Positions 46,174 to 55,613 of a DNA stretch of 64,000 bases are shown one piece after another. Position numbers and translations under genes: made by a program. Source of the stretch: Dyella amyloliquefaciens (lineage in GTDB: Bacteria; Pseudomonadota; Gammaproteobacteria; Xanthomonadales; Rhodanobacteraceae); contig NZ_SAYT01000002.1 in the NCBI RefSeq assembly GCF_004296575.1, forward strand, positions 186,001-250,000, written 5' to 3'. Position 1 is the first letter of the stretch. Each line of letters starts with the position of its first letter. The notes under the pieces are model-generated. The model had not been told where the DNA came from, searched no databases, and saw only the letters and a list, made by a program, of their open reading frames with translations.

Positions 46174-46439
46174 CCGCCGTGGACGAGTTGCGGCCTTGCA
46201 GTAGCTGGCTTGGAACCATGCCAATCACTCGCTAAAGCGCGCATTGCGTAGCACCCATTAGCGACAAGGTCCGGCCCACTCACTTGTACCCTATGACGAA
46301 AAAGGGTCGTGATCTTATCCATCAAGGTCAGCAGGCCGCCGCCGTGCAGAAAAAACACTCCTCGCCTATATCTGTTTGAGCAACCAGGCAGCCCTGATCG
46401 CCTCCCTGTCTGCACGCGGCGGTTGCAAGGCGCTGACAC

Positions 46440-46742
46440 CTAACGATCGACTGAGGGCCTTTGAGCTTCGCGGGCCAGGTCGTAACGGGCCTGCAGCACC
46501 AGCCAATAGAGCGCAGATGTGTCCAGCACGAGGGCGAGCCGCATGGCTTGCCGGGGCGTCATGGGGCGGGCGTCGGTGATGAACTCCCTGAGATGTGGTG
46601 CCCGGATACCTGTGCGACGGGCGAGCTGCTGGTGATTCAGCGTTGCCGGAAGCATGTAGTCGAGCAGCAGCACCTCGCCTGGGCTGCGCAAGAGCATGGA
46701 TGGGTCAAAGTCCATCAGCGGATCGATATGAATCAGGCTCAT
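46440..46742 (-). CDS. HigA-like antitoxin (XRE family), apparently without its toxin
   Basis: 100 residues from ATG 46742 with AAGGAAG upstream. MSLIHIDPLMDFDPSMLLRSPGEVLLLDYM, then LNHQQLARRTGIRAPHLREFIT and RPMTPRQAMRLALVLDTSALYWLVLQARYDLA give the HigA (VapI-like) helix-turn-helix pattern. In typical loci the HigB toxin gene lies just upstream; here the sequence upstream (46767-46900) shows no HigB-like frame, so this is an orphan or solitary regulator. Confidence 0.75.
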   Translation of the reverse strand: MSLIHIDPLMDFDPSMLLRSPGEVLLLDYMLPATLNHQQLARRTGIRAPHLREFITDARPMTPRQAMRLALVLDTSALYWLVLQARYDLAREAQRPSVDR

Positions 46743-47733
46743 GAGGCTTCCTTTCTTGTCAGGCACGGCTCAACGACGGATCAAGCCCTACAGGCTTCCG
46801 TGTCGGCGTATGCCGGGGACGATGTAAGTGATCGCTGAGGGGCCGTGCGGCAACTGACAAGCCAAAGAGCCGCGGAAGCGATCAACGGATGCGGGAAATG
46901 CTCACTTAGGACTTCGTATCAAGCGCCGCAGCGCGGGGCGTGGGATATATCCGTAGCCAATGATTGCTGTCGGCGAAAGCTGACACGTGCAGCCGTGAAC
47001 TGCGCTACCCGCCGCATGTGGGGCGACAGAACAGGAAGTGAGGATGCCATCGAGGGGGATGGACGGACGAATGCGTCCCGTATGATCGCGTGCAGCCATG
47101 ATCAACTCCGTTCCAGTTGGTGATGGTCAGCGGGTCGTATGGGTTGCCGCTCATGCGGCCCGCGCTTCACGACATTGGTGTCGAGGCCACCAGCGATGCG
47201 TTTCTATCGACGTCGAAGTGGCTTGTCGAAAGTAGCAAACGACACTGGCATAGCCTGTCGGGGATCACTACGTTACGACCTAGCTTAGTGCCGATACGTA
47301 TGTCGGCACTCAATGACCTATTGAGCCATGAACTCTCGCCAAAGCGTCCGCTTCGGACCGGGCTCGCACATCACTCCACGTTGCCTTTCGCGATGTGTCT
47401 GTAACGACTTCAAGCTTGGATAGTAGTAATCCAGCCAATAAGGTCGATACGCCCTCATATTCTGACACGACCACTCAAAGAAGGATGCCGGCACATCAAG
47501 CTTGGCGATAAAGGCTGGGCCTGTAACCTTCATGTTCACAGTCGAGCCATGCTTGCGTCTACTGTTAGCCCTTCCGCCATAGGCACATAGTCGAACAGCG
47601 CGATTCGAAGCCCGCTAAAGCGATCCAGATGGAAGATGCGTTGAAGGACATCCGGATTTGCAAGGCACCACAATAGGCGAAGACCCGCCAATCCCACAGT
47701 AGAATTCGCGAACATCATTGACAAGTTGAGCTC
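46743..47733. other. Gene-poor, A+T-richer region left of the SIR2 gene
   Basis: No confident gene. It contains two overlapping minus-strand frames at 47318-47745 (listed separately). The composition changes here toward lower GC, which continues through the SIR2 gene. No integrase, transposase or tRNA fragment seen. Confidence 0.45.
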
Positions 47734-47745
47734 ATGAGATTCCAT
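47318..47745 (-). pseudogene. Two coding-like minus-strand frames joined by GTGA, possible remnant
   Basis: Frame 1 (47745-47536; MESHELNLSMMFANSTVGLA, IALFDYVPMAEGLTVDASM) stops at 47536. Frame 2 (47539-47318; VNMKVTGPAFIAKLDVPASF, FEWSCQNMRAYRPYWLDYYY) starts at the overlapping GTG, so the two overlap as GTGA. Codon use is coding-like and low-GC. Frame 1 overlaps the first bases of the SIR2 gene on the other strand. They may be two small genes or one gene split by a frameshift or truncated by the SIR2 gene's arrival. No family recognised. Confidence 0.35.
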
Positions 47746-50700
47746 CCCGACGGCCCCTCTATACCGGATATCCTTCTGGAACGCTGTGATGCTGGACGCG
47801 TCGTGTTTCTGTGCGGCGCTGGGGTTTCATTGCCATCTGGAATGCCGACCTTTGTCGGCCTCACTCAGTACGTCATCAACTCCTTTGACCCACCAGCCGA
47901 TTCGGAAATTATGATCGCTTTTCGGCCATGGCTGGATGGTCAATCTGCAACGAATGTTCCGCTCGACCAGATCTTCAACCTCCTTCACCTTGAATATGGC
48001 AAGGATGAAGTTAACTCCCTTGTCACGGAGCGGCTGAGCTCCTCCCTGAAAATGAGAGATTTTGGACGCGAGCACGAACTAATTAAGCGGATTTCTTCGA
48101 ACCAGAGCGGCGTACCGCAAATCGTCACGACAAACTTCGATCGGTTGTTTGAGGTAGGCCAGAAAGCGGAGCACCTGATTCAGCATGTAGCTCCAGCTCT
48201 TCCCGACCTGAACTTCGGATCAAAGATCGAGGGGATCACGTATCTACATGGGCGACTGGTAGACGCAACCGCCGAAACTCATCCTTACGTACTGAGCAGC
48301 GCAGACTTCGGACGTGCCTACCTGTCAGAAGGATGGGCGACCAACTTCATTCGGCATCTCCTAGAACGATATACCGTCGTTTTAGTCGGCTACCAGGCGG
48401 AAGACCCGCCAGTCAAATATCTTCTTCAAGGCCTCAATCACGATGGCCAGTTTGACCGATCTAGACTTTATGCATTCGATCGTGGACTTCCCGAGGAAAT
48501 CGAAGCCAAGTGGCGTGACCGAGGCGTCACAGCTATAGCCTATTCCGATCATCCAGACCTGTGGAAAACCATGGAAGCGTGGGCAGATCGGGCCGACGAT
48601 CCGCGCAAGTGGCGTGCATCTGTAATCGCCAAAAGCCGGCGAGACCCAAAGGGTCTGACCGCTCACGAACGCGGCCAACTTGCCCATGTTCTGCGCACAG
48701 CACAAGGGGCGAGGTTGTTCTCAGAGGCCGATCCATCACCTCATCCGGAATGGGTATGCGTGATGGATGCGAACGTTCGGTCAGTGAAACAGACTCGAGG
48801 CTACGGCGACAACGCAGAAGCCTTCGACCCTGGAGCCGTCTACGGTTTGGATGACGATCGAGGCGATATCTCCGAGGAAGATCGCAAGCAGGGAGTCACC
48901 AATGACAATCTCTTAGTTTGGCGTGAAGGAGACGACAATCCGCATGAATTTCATCGACTGAGCGGGCGCCAGTCCGAAGGTTTTGAAGCAGTACCGGTTA
49001 GGCTTGGCCACCTCATCAACTGGGTAAGCAAGTCCATTGATAGTCCCGTGCTTGCTTGGTGGGCGGTTCGACAAAATGGGCTTCATCCGCGACTCCTGAA
49101 GCAACTGGAGTGGCAAGTAGCGCAGTCGAAAACGCTCAGTGAGCGTGCTCGTCATATCTGGAATCTCATCCTCGAACACCATCGAGATCCTCGTAATCGT
49201 CAGTGGGATGGCGAGTGGTTCGATTTGAAGACGCGGGTCAATGCGGAAGGTTGGACTTCGAGTGTACTAAGAGCTTTTCAGAGAATCGCGACACCGCGAT
49301 TGGAAATCAAGCCGCCGTCTGGCTTCAAGCAGTCCAGGCCGCCGTTGGCAACATGGGAAGAAACTGATCTCAGCGACCTGGGCCAGTGCGATGTCATCAT
49401 CCTTGAACGGCACAACGAAGAAGTCGACGTTCCTGACAATGTTTTGCCACAGGTATTCGGCATCCTGGAAGAACAGCTAACCGTCGCTTCGGGGCTATTG
49501 CGGGACATCGAGCCCGTCTACTTCCATGCACCAACCTGCTATCCAAACCGTGAGGTTAATGGGAGGGAGCACGTCACCAAAGCCGCGGAGGCGATGGCTT
49601 GGTTCGTCCAACTCATTGACCGAATGGCTGTTACGCGGCCAGAACTGGCAAATGCGCATGCAACGACCTGGCCTGCAACGGACCGGTTCTTCTTCCGAAA
49701 GGCCAAGCTTTATGCGTTCAACAAAGCAGATGCCTTCGAGGCCGACCAAGTTGCCAAGGAAGTCTTGTCCTTAGATCAAGAGGCATTCTGGGACGTCGCC
49801 GTGGGCCGAGAGCTCCTTTTTCTCTTGGTGGATCGATGGAGAGAGTTCTCCGAGGAGAACCGGAATCGGATCGCCGACCGAATCTTGACGGGCCCCGATC
49901 AGCTTTCCCACTGGTCTAGCGAGGAATTCCAAGAATTGCGGGTTTATTTCGCCGCCAAGTACGCTCGATATCTCGAACTACAAGGTTGTGAACTGACGGC
50001 GGGCCACAGTGAGCAACTTGCCGAGTCGATCAGCGGCATTCAGGGATGGAGTGACACTTGGGCGACCTCAACAGTGATCGAAGGAGGCTCCCATACGGGC
50101 TGGGTCGGCACGGACGAAAGACCAGATGCAGTCCTGAACCTTCCTGCAAACGAGATAGTTTCCAGAGCAAAGGAAGATCTGAAGCTTGACGTTGGAACCT
50201 TAACCGAGAAGCGACCGTTCACTGGCCTGGTAAAAGCCAACCCACGAAAGGCGCTGTCTGCGCTAACGATTGCAGGAAAGGCTGGCGACTATCCAGAGGC
50301 ATTCTGGTCGTCCATGATCAACAACCTTCCCGCAGACATCAGTCCTAGGCTGAGGCGAGTATTCCTGAATCGCGTAGCACGCCTTCCATATGCGGCCATT
50401 GTGGAACTACGCCATACGCTGGGCCGATGGCTCCAACAGAATTTAGTCGCTGCCCTCGAGTTTGATGGCGACCTCGGCTGGGCAGTCTACGATCACATCG
50501 TCGATGGCATCCTGAGCGGTGGAGTAGATGCATCAAAGAGCGGCTTGGGCGAAATCCACCAAGGCGGAAAAGTCATTCAACGGTCCCGGCGCACGTTCGA
50601 TCATGCAATCAATGGCCCCATTGGCATGTGTGCTGAAGCCTTATTCCATGCAGTGCCTGGAGAGAAACAAGAGGCGCTCTCACTGATTCCAGATCACATC

Positions 50701-51543
50701 AAGTCTCGCGTCGAGCGCCTCTTCTCCGCATCGGGTGAGAGCTCAGATCATGCTGTGTCGATAGCGTGCGCAAAGCTGAACTGGCTTATGTTTGTTGATC
50801 CCGCCTGGACAAAAGAGCGTCTTATTCCGATGTTAGCGTTCGAGCATTCGGCTTCGGAGCCCGCGTGGAACGGGTTTCTTCATAGCGGGCGAATACCTTG
50901 GTCGCCGTTGGCAGAGATAATAAAACCGCTGCTGATCGACCTCTTTCCTTGGGTCGAAGAATTCTCCTGGAATCGCGACCTCTCAACGGTAGCCGCCCAA
51001 TGGCTAGGCCTCATGCGGATGTCTCACCCGGATGAGCCGACTGGTCTTTCACGAAGCGAAATGCGCTCAGTCTTCCGCGCCATGTCCGATGATACTCGGA
51101 ACCGATTCATTTCCTGGTTGAGCCAAGTTGGACAGAAAAACGAGAGCGGCTGGGCCAAACACGTCGCCCCCTTAATCAACAAAGACTGGCCGAGAGAGCG
51201 CCGATACCGAACCTCAGCATCGGTGCGGGCGTGGATCGGTCTACTTGGTGACACCGGAGATCGGTTCCCAATTGTGTATGAAGCAGTGAAGAAGTTCTTG
51301 GTGCCCGTGGAGGCAAATGACCATCCGTTCTACCGGTTCACCAAAGAATTCAGCGGAGAAGGGCCGATTACCACCCGGTTCCCTGAAGCAACGCTAGACT
51401 TGATGAACAGAGCCACCCCTCGAGCCCTCACCCATTCGCCGTATGAGTTACCCAAGGTGCTAGCACTGATTGCGGAAGCCGAACCTGATCTGATATCAGA
51501 TCCACGCTATTTGCGTCTTATCGATCTTGTTGAACGAAGCTAG
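47734..51543 (+). CDS. SIR2-domain anti-phage defence protein, defence-associated sirtuin (DSR)-like
   Basis: 1269 residues. The SIR2 NADase domain covers about 1-275: FLCGAGVSLPSGMPTF (26-41, NAD-binding GAGxS), QIVTTNFDRLFE (TNFD 133-136), ITYLHGRLVD (LHG 171-173, His catalytic), VVLVGYQAEDPPVKYLL (215-231). The remaining about 990 residues are helical, with no P-loop NTPase motif, so STAND-type ATPase is not supported; they probably form the sensor. Single long SIR2 genes of this kind (DSR1/DSR2) deplete NAD+ on recognising a phage protein and abort infection. The gene is richer in A+T and has different codon use from its neighbours. It sits alone between gene-poor sequence and the tRNA-Ser locus, consistent with horizontal acquisition. 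The ribosome-binding site is weak. Confidence 0.8.
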   Translation: MRFHPDGPSIPDILLERCDAGRVVFLCGAGVSLPSGMPTFVGLTQYVINSFDPPADSEIMIAFRPWLDGQSATNVPLDQIFNLLHLEYGKDEVNSLVTERLSSSLKMRDFGREHELIKRISSNQSGVPQIVTTNFDRLFEVGQKAEHLIQHVAPALPDLNFGSKIEGITYLHGRLVDATAETHPYVLSSADFGRAYLSEGWATNFIRHLLERYTVVLVGYQAEDPPVKYLLQGLNHDGQFDRSRLYAFDRGLPEEIEAKWRDRGVTAIAYSDHPDLWKTMEAWADRADDPRKWRASVIAKSRRDPKGLTAHERGQLAHVLRTAQGARLFSEADPSPHPEWVCVMDANVRSVKQTRGYGDNAEAFDPGAVYGLDDDRGDISEEDRKQGVTNDNLLVWREGDDNPHEFHRLSGRQSEGFEAVPVRLGHLINWVSKSIDSPVLAWWAVRQNGLHPRLLKQLEWQVAQSKTLSERARHIWNLILEHHRDPRNRQWDGEWFDLKTRVNAEGWTSSVLRAFQRIATPRLEIKPPSGFKQSRPPLATWEETDLSDLGQCDVIILERHNEEVDVPDNVLPQVFGILEEQLTVASGLLRDIEPVYFHAPTCYPNREVNGREHVTKAAEAMAWFVQLIDRMAVTRPELANAHATTWPATDRFFFRKAKLYAFNKADAFEADQVAKEVLSLDQEAFWDVAVGRELLFLLVDRWREFSEENRNRIADRILTGPDQLSHWSSEEFQELRVYFAAKYARYLELQGCELTAGHSEQLAESISGIQGWSDTWATSTVIEGGSHTGWVGTDERPDAVLNLPANEIVSRAKEDLKLDVGTLTEKRPFTGLVKANPRKALSALTIAGKAGDYPEAFWSSMINNLPADISPRLRRVFLNRVARLPYAAIVELRHTLGRWLQQNLVAALEFDGDLGWAVYDHIVDGILSGGVDASKSGLGEIHQGGKVIQRSRRTFDHAINGPIGMCAEALFHAVPGEKQEALSLIPDHIKSRVERLFSASGESSDHAVSIACAKLNWLMFVDPAWTKERLIPMLAFEHSASEPAWNGFLHSGRIPWSPLAEIIKPLLIDLFPWVEEFSWNRDLSTVAAQWLGLMRMSHPDEPTGLSRSEMRSVFRAMSDDTRNRFISWLSQVGQKNESGWAKHVAPLINKDWPRERRYRTSASVRAWIGLLGDTGDRFPIVYEAVKKFLVPVEANDHPFYRFTKEFSGEGPITTRFPEATLDLMNRATPRALTHSPYELPKVLALIAEAEPDLISDPRYLRLIDLVERS

Positions 51544-51710
51544 ATTTCTGTTCTCATAACTGACTACCCAGTAATTTGCTCTCGGATTCTCGGACACTCA
51601 ACGACTGCCTCTGACCGTTCTCCGAACAAGAGAAGCAGAGTCCTTTTGAGAATGTTCGGTAGCCAGTGCCGGCTGCCTCAGCGGGGACGCACGTCACGGC
51701 CGTGGGATTG

Positions 51711-51732
51711 TTGGGTGCATCCATGCACCCAA
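51711..51732. repeat. Perfect inverted repeat, copy A
   Basis: 10-bp arms TTGGGTGCAT/ATGCACCCAA around CC; an identical 22-nt element is at 51889-51910. Confidence 0.9.
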
Positions 51733-51829
51733 CCCCTCCGCGCTTTGCGCTGCGGGGCCGGCCTTCGGCCGTCCAACAAGTTCCAGACAAATTTGTCGAA
51801 CCGGTGGGTTCTCACCCAGTCGCTCAGTC

Positions 51830-51869
51830 AGAAACGAAAACGCCCCCAAGCGGGGGCGATTTCGTTTCT
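51830..51869 (-). terminator. GC-rich hairpin, repeat copy A
   Basis: Imperfect long stem between AGAAACGAAA-type and TTTCGTTTCT-type arms with CGCCCCC/GGGGGCG at the core; counterpart of the perfect hairpin at 52012-52047. Confidence 0.55.
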
Positions 51870-51887
51870 GGCGGAGAGAGCGGGATT
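51869..51887 (-). repeat. Duplicated 3' end of tRNA-Ser (relic)
   Basis: 19 nt matching the 3' terminal part of the tRNA-Ser gene, including the CCA end, with one mismatch (compare 52050-52068). Tail-only copy; no other tRNA parts remain. Confidence 0.85.
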
Positions 51888-51888
51888 G

Positions 51889-51910
51889 TTGGGTGCATCC
51901 ATGCACCCAA
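51889..51910. repeat. Perfect inverted repeat, copy B
   Basis: Same 22-nt element as 51711-51732, 178 bp further right. Confidence 0.9.
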
Positions 51911-52011
51911 CCCTTCCGCGCTGCGCACTCCAGGGCCAGCCTGCGGCTGTCCAAATTTGTTCCAGACAAATTTGTCGAACCAATGGGTTCTCATCCCCGT
52001 CTGTCCATCAG

Positions 52012-52047
52012 ATACGCAAACGCCCCCAGTTGGGGGCGTTTGCGTAT
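52012..52047 (-). terminator. Very strong perfect hairpin downstream of tRNA-Ser
   Basis: 17-bp perfect stem with a 2-nt loop (52012-52028 with 52031-52047), three bases past the tRNA 3' end on the minus strand. Likely processing or termination signal for the tRNA transcript. Confidence 0.75.
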
Positions 52048-52049
52048 CT

Positions 52050-52138
52050 GGCGGAGAGAGTGGGATTCGAACCCACGGTAGGCTTACACCTACGGCAGTT
52101 TTCAAGACTGCTGCCTTAAACCGCTCGGCCATCTCTCC
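52050..52138 (-). tRNA. tRNA-Ser, anticodon UGA
   Basis: 89 nt including an encoded CCA. The acceptor stem GGAGAGA pairs with TCTCTCC; the anticodon loop CTTGAAA gives anticodon TGA (reads UCA and wobble partners). The long variable arm (CCGTAGGTGTAAGCCTACC) is typical of class II tRNA-Ser, and the T-arm GGGTTCGAATCCC is intact. serS lies a short distance upstream on the same strand. The 3' end is the junction of the 178-bp repeats. Confidence 0.97.
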
Positions 52139-52165
52139 GGGCTTGGTTGTGTCCAGTGCAAGGCA

Positions 52166-52250
52166 CTGGATGACTCGCTGCGCTCGCCCCTACGGGGCCG
52201 CCCTCCGGGCGTTCTGCTCTTCGCTTGTCCCGCTTTCGCGGGAATGACGA
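52166..52250. repeat. Dispersed repeat of rRNA-free type, copy 1
   Basis: Shares a long, nearly identical stretch with 55408-55495: CTGGATGACTCGCTGCGCTC and CGGGCGTTCTGC, ending GGAATGACG. Contains small inverted repeats (GCCCCTACGGGGC). Intergenic REP-like element. Confidence 0.7.
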
Positions 52251-52291
52251 GCAAGGGTCGCCCAGGCTCGCCATCGCGGGTCGCCATCCTA

Positions 52292-52651
52292 TCAGGAATG
52301 GGCTCTGCCCTGCCCCTTTTTCGACAACGCGAACATCGCCCACAGCATGATGCCGACCGGAACGGCGGCGCCGATCAGAGGCAGCAGCAGCACCGGCTGA
52401 CGGATGACCATCGGCACCAGCTGGGTAGCTGAGGCGAAGGCGATTACGGCGAAGCGCAGCTTGCGGCTATGGCGGGCGAACCAGAAGGCGCCGAGTACCA
52501 GCACGGTGGCGATGATGCTCAGCACCAGGTCCACCGTGGGGATCTCGAACATGCTGACCAGTCCGAGGCGGGTCAGCAGTTCGGTGGCCAGGATGGTCAG
52601 CAGCGTGTAGCTGGCTGCGAGTTCCACCTTGTCCCAGCGTTGGCTACTCAT
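52292..52651 (-). CDS. Hypothetical inner-membrane protein
   Basis: 119 residues with three or four membrane helices (YTLLTILATELLTRLGLVSMF, LVLSIIATVLVLGAFWFA, LPLIGAAVPVGIMLWAMFA) and a basic C-terminus. Stop-to-start gap to serS is 10 bp, so it is probably co-transcribed with serS. Function unknown. Confidence 0.75.
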   Translation of the reverse strand: MSSQRWDKVELAASYTLLTILATELLTRLGLVSMFEIPTVDLVLSIIATVLVLGAFWFARHSRKLRFAVIAFASATQLVPMVIRQPVLLLPLIGAAVPVGIMLWAMFALSKKGQGRAHS

Positions 52652-52661
52652 GGCGTCGGGC

Positions 52662-53954
<1,293 letters not shown>

Positions 53955-54104
53955 TCAGGGCATCGGAACCGGGGATTATCGCTGCCGGGCGGCGAGGGTC
54001 GCAATGTCGGGGCCGAAACGGGCCGGGATGGCCCGTTCGACGCCCGTCACTACCCGCCTGCGAGCGGATTCTCGGTCGACGTGCAGCCCTGCCGCCGGAT
54101 GGGA

Positions 54105-54749
54105 CTAGGGCTGGCTGGCGGGCCGGTAGACGTGCGCGGCAATGCCGGAGCGAAAGAGCGTCGCCGAACAAAGCTCCAGGTCCATCGGCTTGGCCACCTG
54201 ACTGAAGAGCGGCAAGCCCTTGCCCAGTACGACCGGGTGTATGACGAGCCGGTATTCATCGATGAGGCCCGCCGCCGCCAGGCTTTGCGCGAAATTGGCG
54301 CCGCCATGGGCCAGGATGAAATTGCCCGGCTGCTGTTTGAGCCTATTGACCTCGGCCACCAGGTCGCCATGGGCCACTTCGGCCTCGGCCCAGCTTCTCA
54401 GGCTTTCCAAGTGGGCCGGCACTTCAGCCGCCCCTTCCTGCGCCTGGGCGTCGCGCAGGGCGGCCGTGGTGTGGCCTGCATGGAGATCCAGGGCTTTCTG
54501 CCGCGTGAAGACGGCCTTGGGAATCTCGTTCATGGGCGCGGCCATGGGGTGGTTTGCCGTTGGCCAGAAGCGCGCCATGTCGAAATACGTCCGGCTGCCC
54601 ATCGCATGCAGCCCCGCCTGCCAAAGCGTCTCTTCCACCCAGCGGCGACTGCCTTCATCGCTGCTGCGGAACAGCCAATCGATCTCACCGTTCGGGCCGG
54701 CCACGAAGCCGTCGAGCGATATGGACATCTTCAGGATGAGCTGGCGCAT
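54105..54749 (-). CDS. Dihydrofolate reductase-like (RibD C-terminal family) oxidoreductase
   Basis: 214 residues. MRQLILKMSISLDGFVAGPN at the start, IPKAVFTRQKALDL, LAHGGANFAQSLAAAGLIDE and HPVVLGKGLPLF are typical of the RibD_C/DHFR family (PF01872). Uses NADPH; the true substrate in this branch is unknown. Gene stands alone. Confidence 0.88.
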   Translation of the reverse strand: MRQLILKMSISLDGFVAGPNGEIDWLFRSSDEGSRRWVEETLWQAGLHAMGSRTYFDMARFWPTANHPMAAPMNEIPKAVFTRQKALDLHAGHTTAALRDAQAQEGAAEVPAHLESLRSWAEAEVAHGDLVAEVNRLKQQPGNFILAHGGANFAQSLAAAGLIDEYRLVIHPVVLGKGLPLFSQVAKPMDLELCSATLFRSGIAAHVYRPASQP

Positions 54750-54929
54750 TTGCGGATTTCCTTGGTTGTGGGGCCTTCTCTATGGCGACGTTTGGGTAGA
54801 GGGGGTTTCGACATGGAGCGGGGAAATTTTTGCTGGCTAGCGCAGGCAGGAGGCGGGCCTGGTTGGGTGCCTTGCTTGCCTCACGAACGCGGGGCCGCGG
54901 GAATGATGATGGGGACCGGGGCGAGAGGC

Positions 54930-54960
54930 TGTCGCGCACAGGGTGCGCTCCCACAAGGGA
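54930..54960. repeat. TCGCGCACAGGGTGCGCTCC repeat, copy 1
   Basis: Contains the inverted pair GCGCAC/GTGCGC. Differs from copies 2 and 3 at two or three bases. Confidence 0.75.
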
Positions 54961-54997
54961 GAGGTGGCTACCTGCGATGGCGACTGAGGCGAAAGGC

Positions 54998-55030
54998 GAT
55001 CGCGCACTGGGTGCGCTCCTACAAAAGAGC
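54998..55030. repeat. GATCGCGCACTGGGTGCGCT repeat, copy 2
   Basis: Preceded by GACTGAGGCG, also found before copy 3, so the repeat unit is longer than the core. Confidence 0.75.
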
Positions 55031-55407
55031 GGAGGTCATTGCCAGAACAGAGGCCACCATCAGGACAGAGGCCTGAATCTCCGCATCGCAATGTGCCGCG
55101 CAGCGGCACGAGCCTTCACGTGGCCCCTGTGTGGCGGTGAGGGGTGGTCGATCAGGCCCCGCAGGGGTGCCCGACAGGGATGTCGGGCACTTTTCGTCCG
55201 GGCAGGAGCCCGGTCGAAAAGCCCGGCCGCCCCTCACGGACTGGCTGGGCGCAGCCCGGCCAGCGCCACGCGGGGTGCCCTTCTCTTTGGTTCCTTTCTC
55301 TTGGGCAAGCAAGAGAAAGTGACCCGGGCCGCGGCAGCGGCTCGGAAGCCCGCGGCAGGCGGGCAAGCTGGCGGAGACGTCGCGGCCGAAGGCCAAGAGC
55401 CAAGTCG

Positions 55408-55495
55408 CTGGATGACTCGCTGCGCTCGCCCCTTCGGGGCCGCCCTACGGGCGTTCTGCGCGCTTCGCGCTTGTCCTGCCTCCGCAGGAATGACG
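55408..55495. repeat. REP-like repeat, copy 2 (partner of 52166-52250)
   Basis: Long stretch shared with 52166-52250, with TTCGGGGC in place of TACGGGGC and a variable internal hairpin. Confidence 0.7.
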
Positions 55496-55520
55496 GATAG
55501 GGAGAACTGAGGCGTAAGGC

Positions 55521-55552
55521 AATCGCGCACTGGGTGCGCTCCTACAAGGGAG
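55521..55552. repeat. AATCGCGCACTGGGTGCGCT repeat, copy 3
   Basis: Near-identical to copy 2, preceded by AACTGAGGCG. Confidence 0.75.
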
Positions 55553-55613
55553 CACCCGGCCAGGCCCATCCAGTCTCGGCAAGAAGGACGGGCATGAGAA
55601 CCTGAAGCACCGC

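Larger units (their letters stand above)
51702..51879. repeat. Tandem repeat copy A (about 178 bp) next to tRNA-Ser
   Basis: First of two imperfect tandem copies. Landmarks in order: hairpin 51711-51732 (10-bp arms), GACAAATTTGTC palindrome (51786-51797), GC-rich hairpin 51830-51869, and a 19-nt copy of the tRNA-Ser 3' end (51869-51887, one mismatch) at the junction with copy B. Confidence 0.85.
51880..52057. repeat. Tandem repeat copy B (about 178 bp) abutting tRNA-Ser
   Basis: Second copy: hairpin 51889-51910, GACAAATTTGTC palindrome (51965-51976), perfect hairpin 52012-52047, ending inside the real tRNA-Ser 3' end. The period to copy A is 178-181 bp at each landmark. Confidence 0.85.
54750..55613. 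other. Intergenic region rich in dispersed repeats
   Basis: No gene recognised in about 860 bp. It holds three copies of the GATCGCGCACTGGGTGCGCT-type repeat and one copy of the REP-like repeat shared with 52166-52250, each listed separately. Confidence 0.6.

Noticed and set aside
46743-47733. Second tRNA-Ser end marking the far boundary of an island
   Set aside because: No match to the tRNA tail (GGCGGAGAGAG) found left of the SIR2 gene; island limits cannot be set from sequence alone.
47734-51543. STAND or AAA+ NTPase domain within the SIR2 protein
   Set aside because: No Walker A (GxxxxGK[ST]) pattern anywhere in the sequence; helical repeats only.
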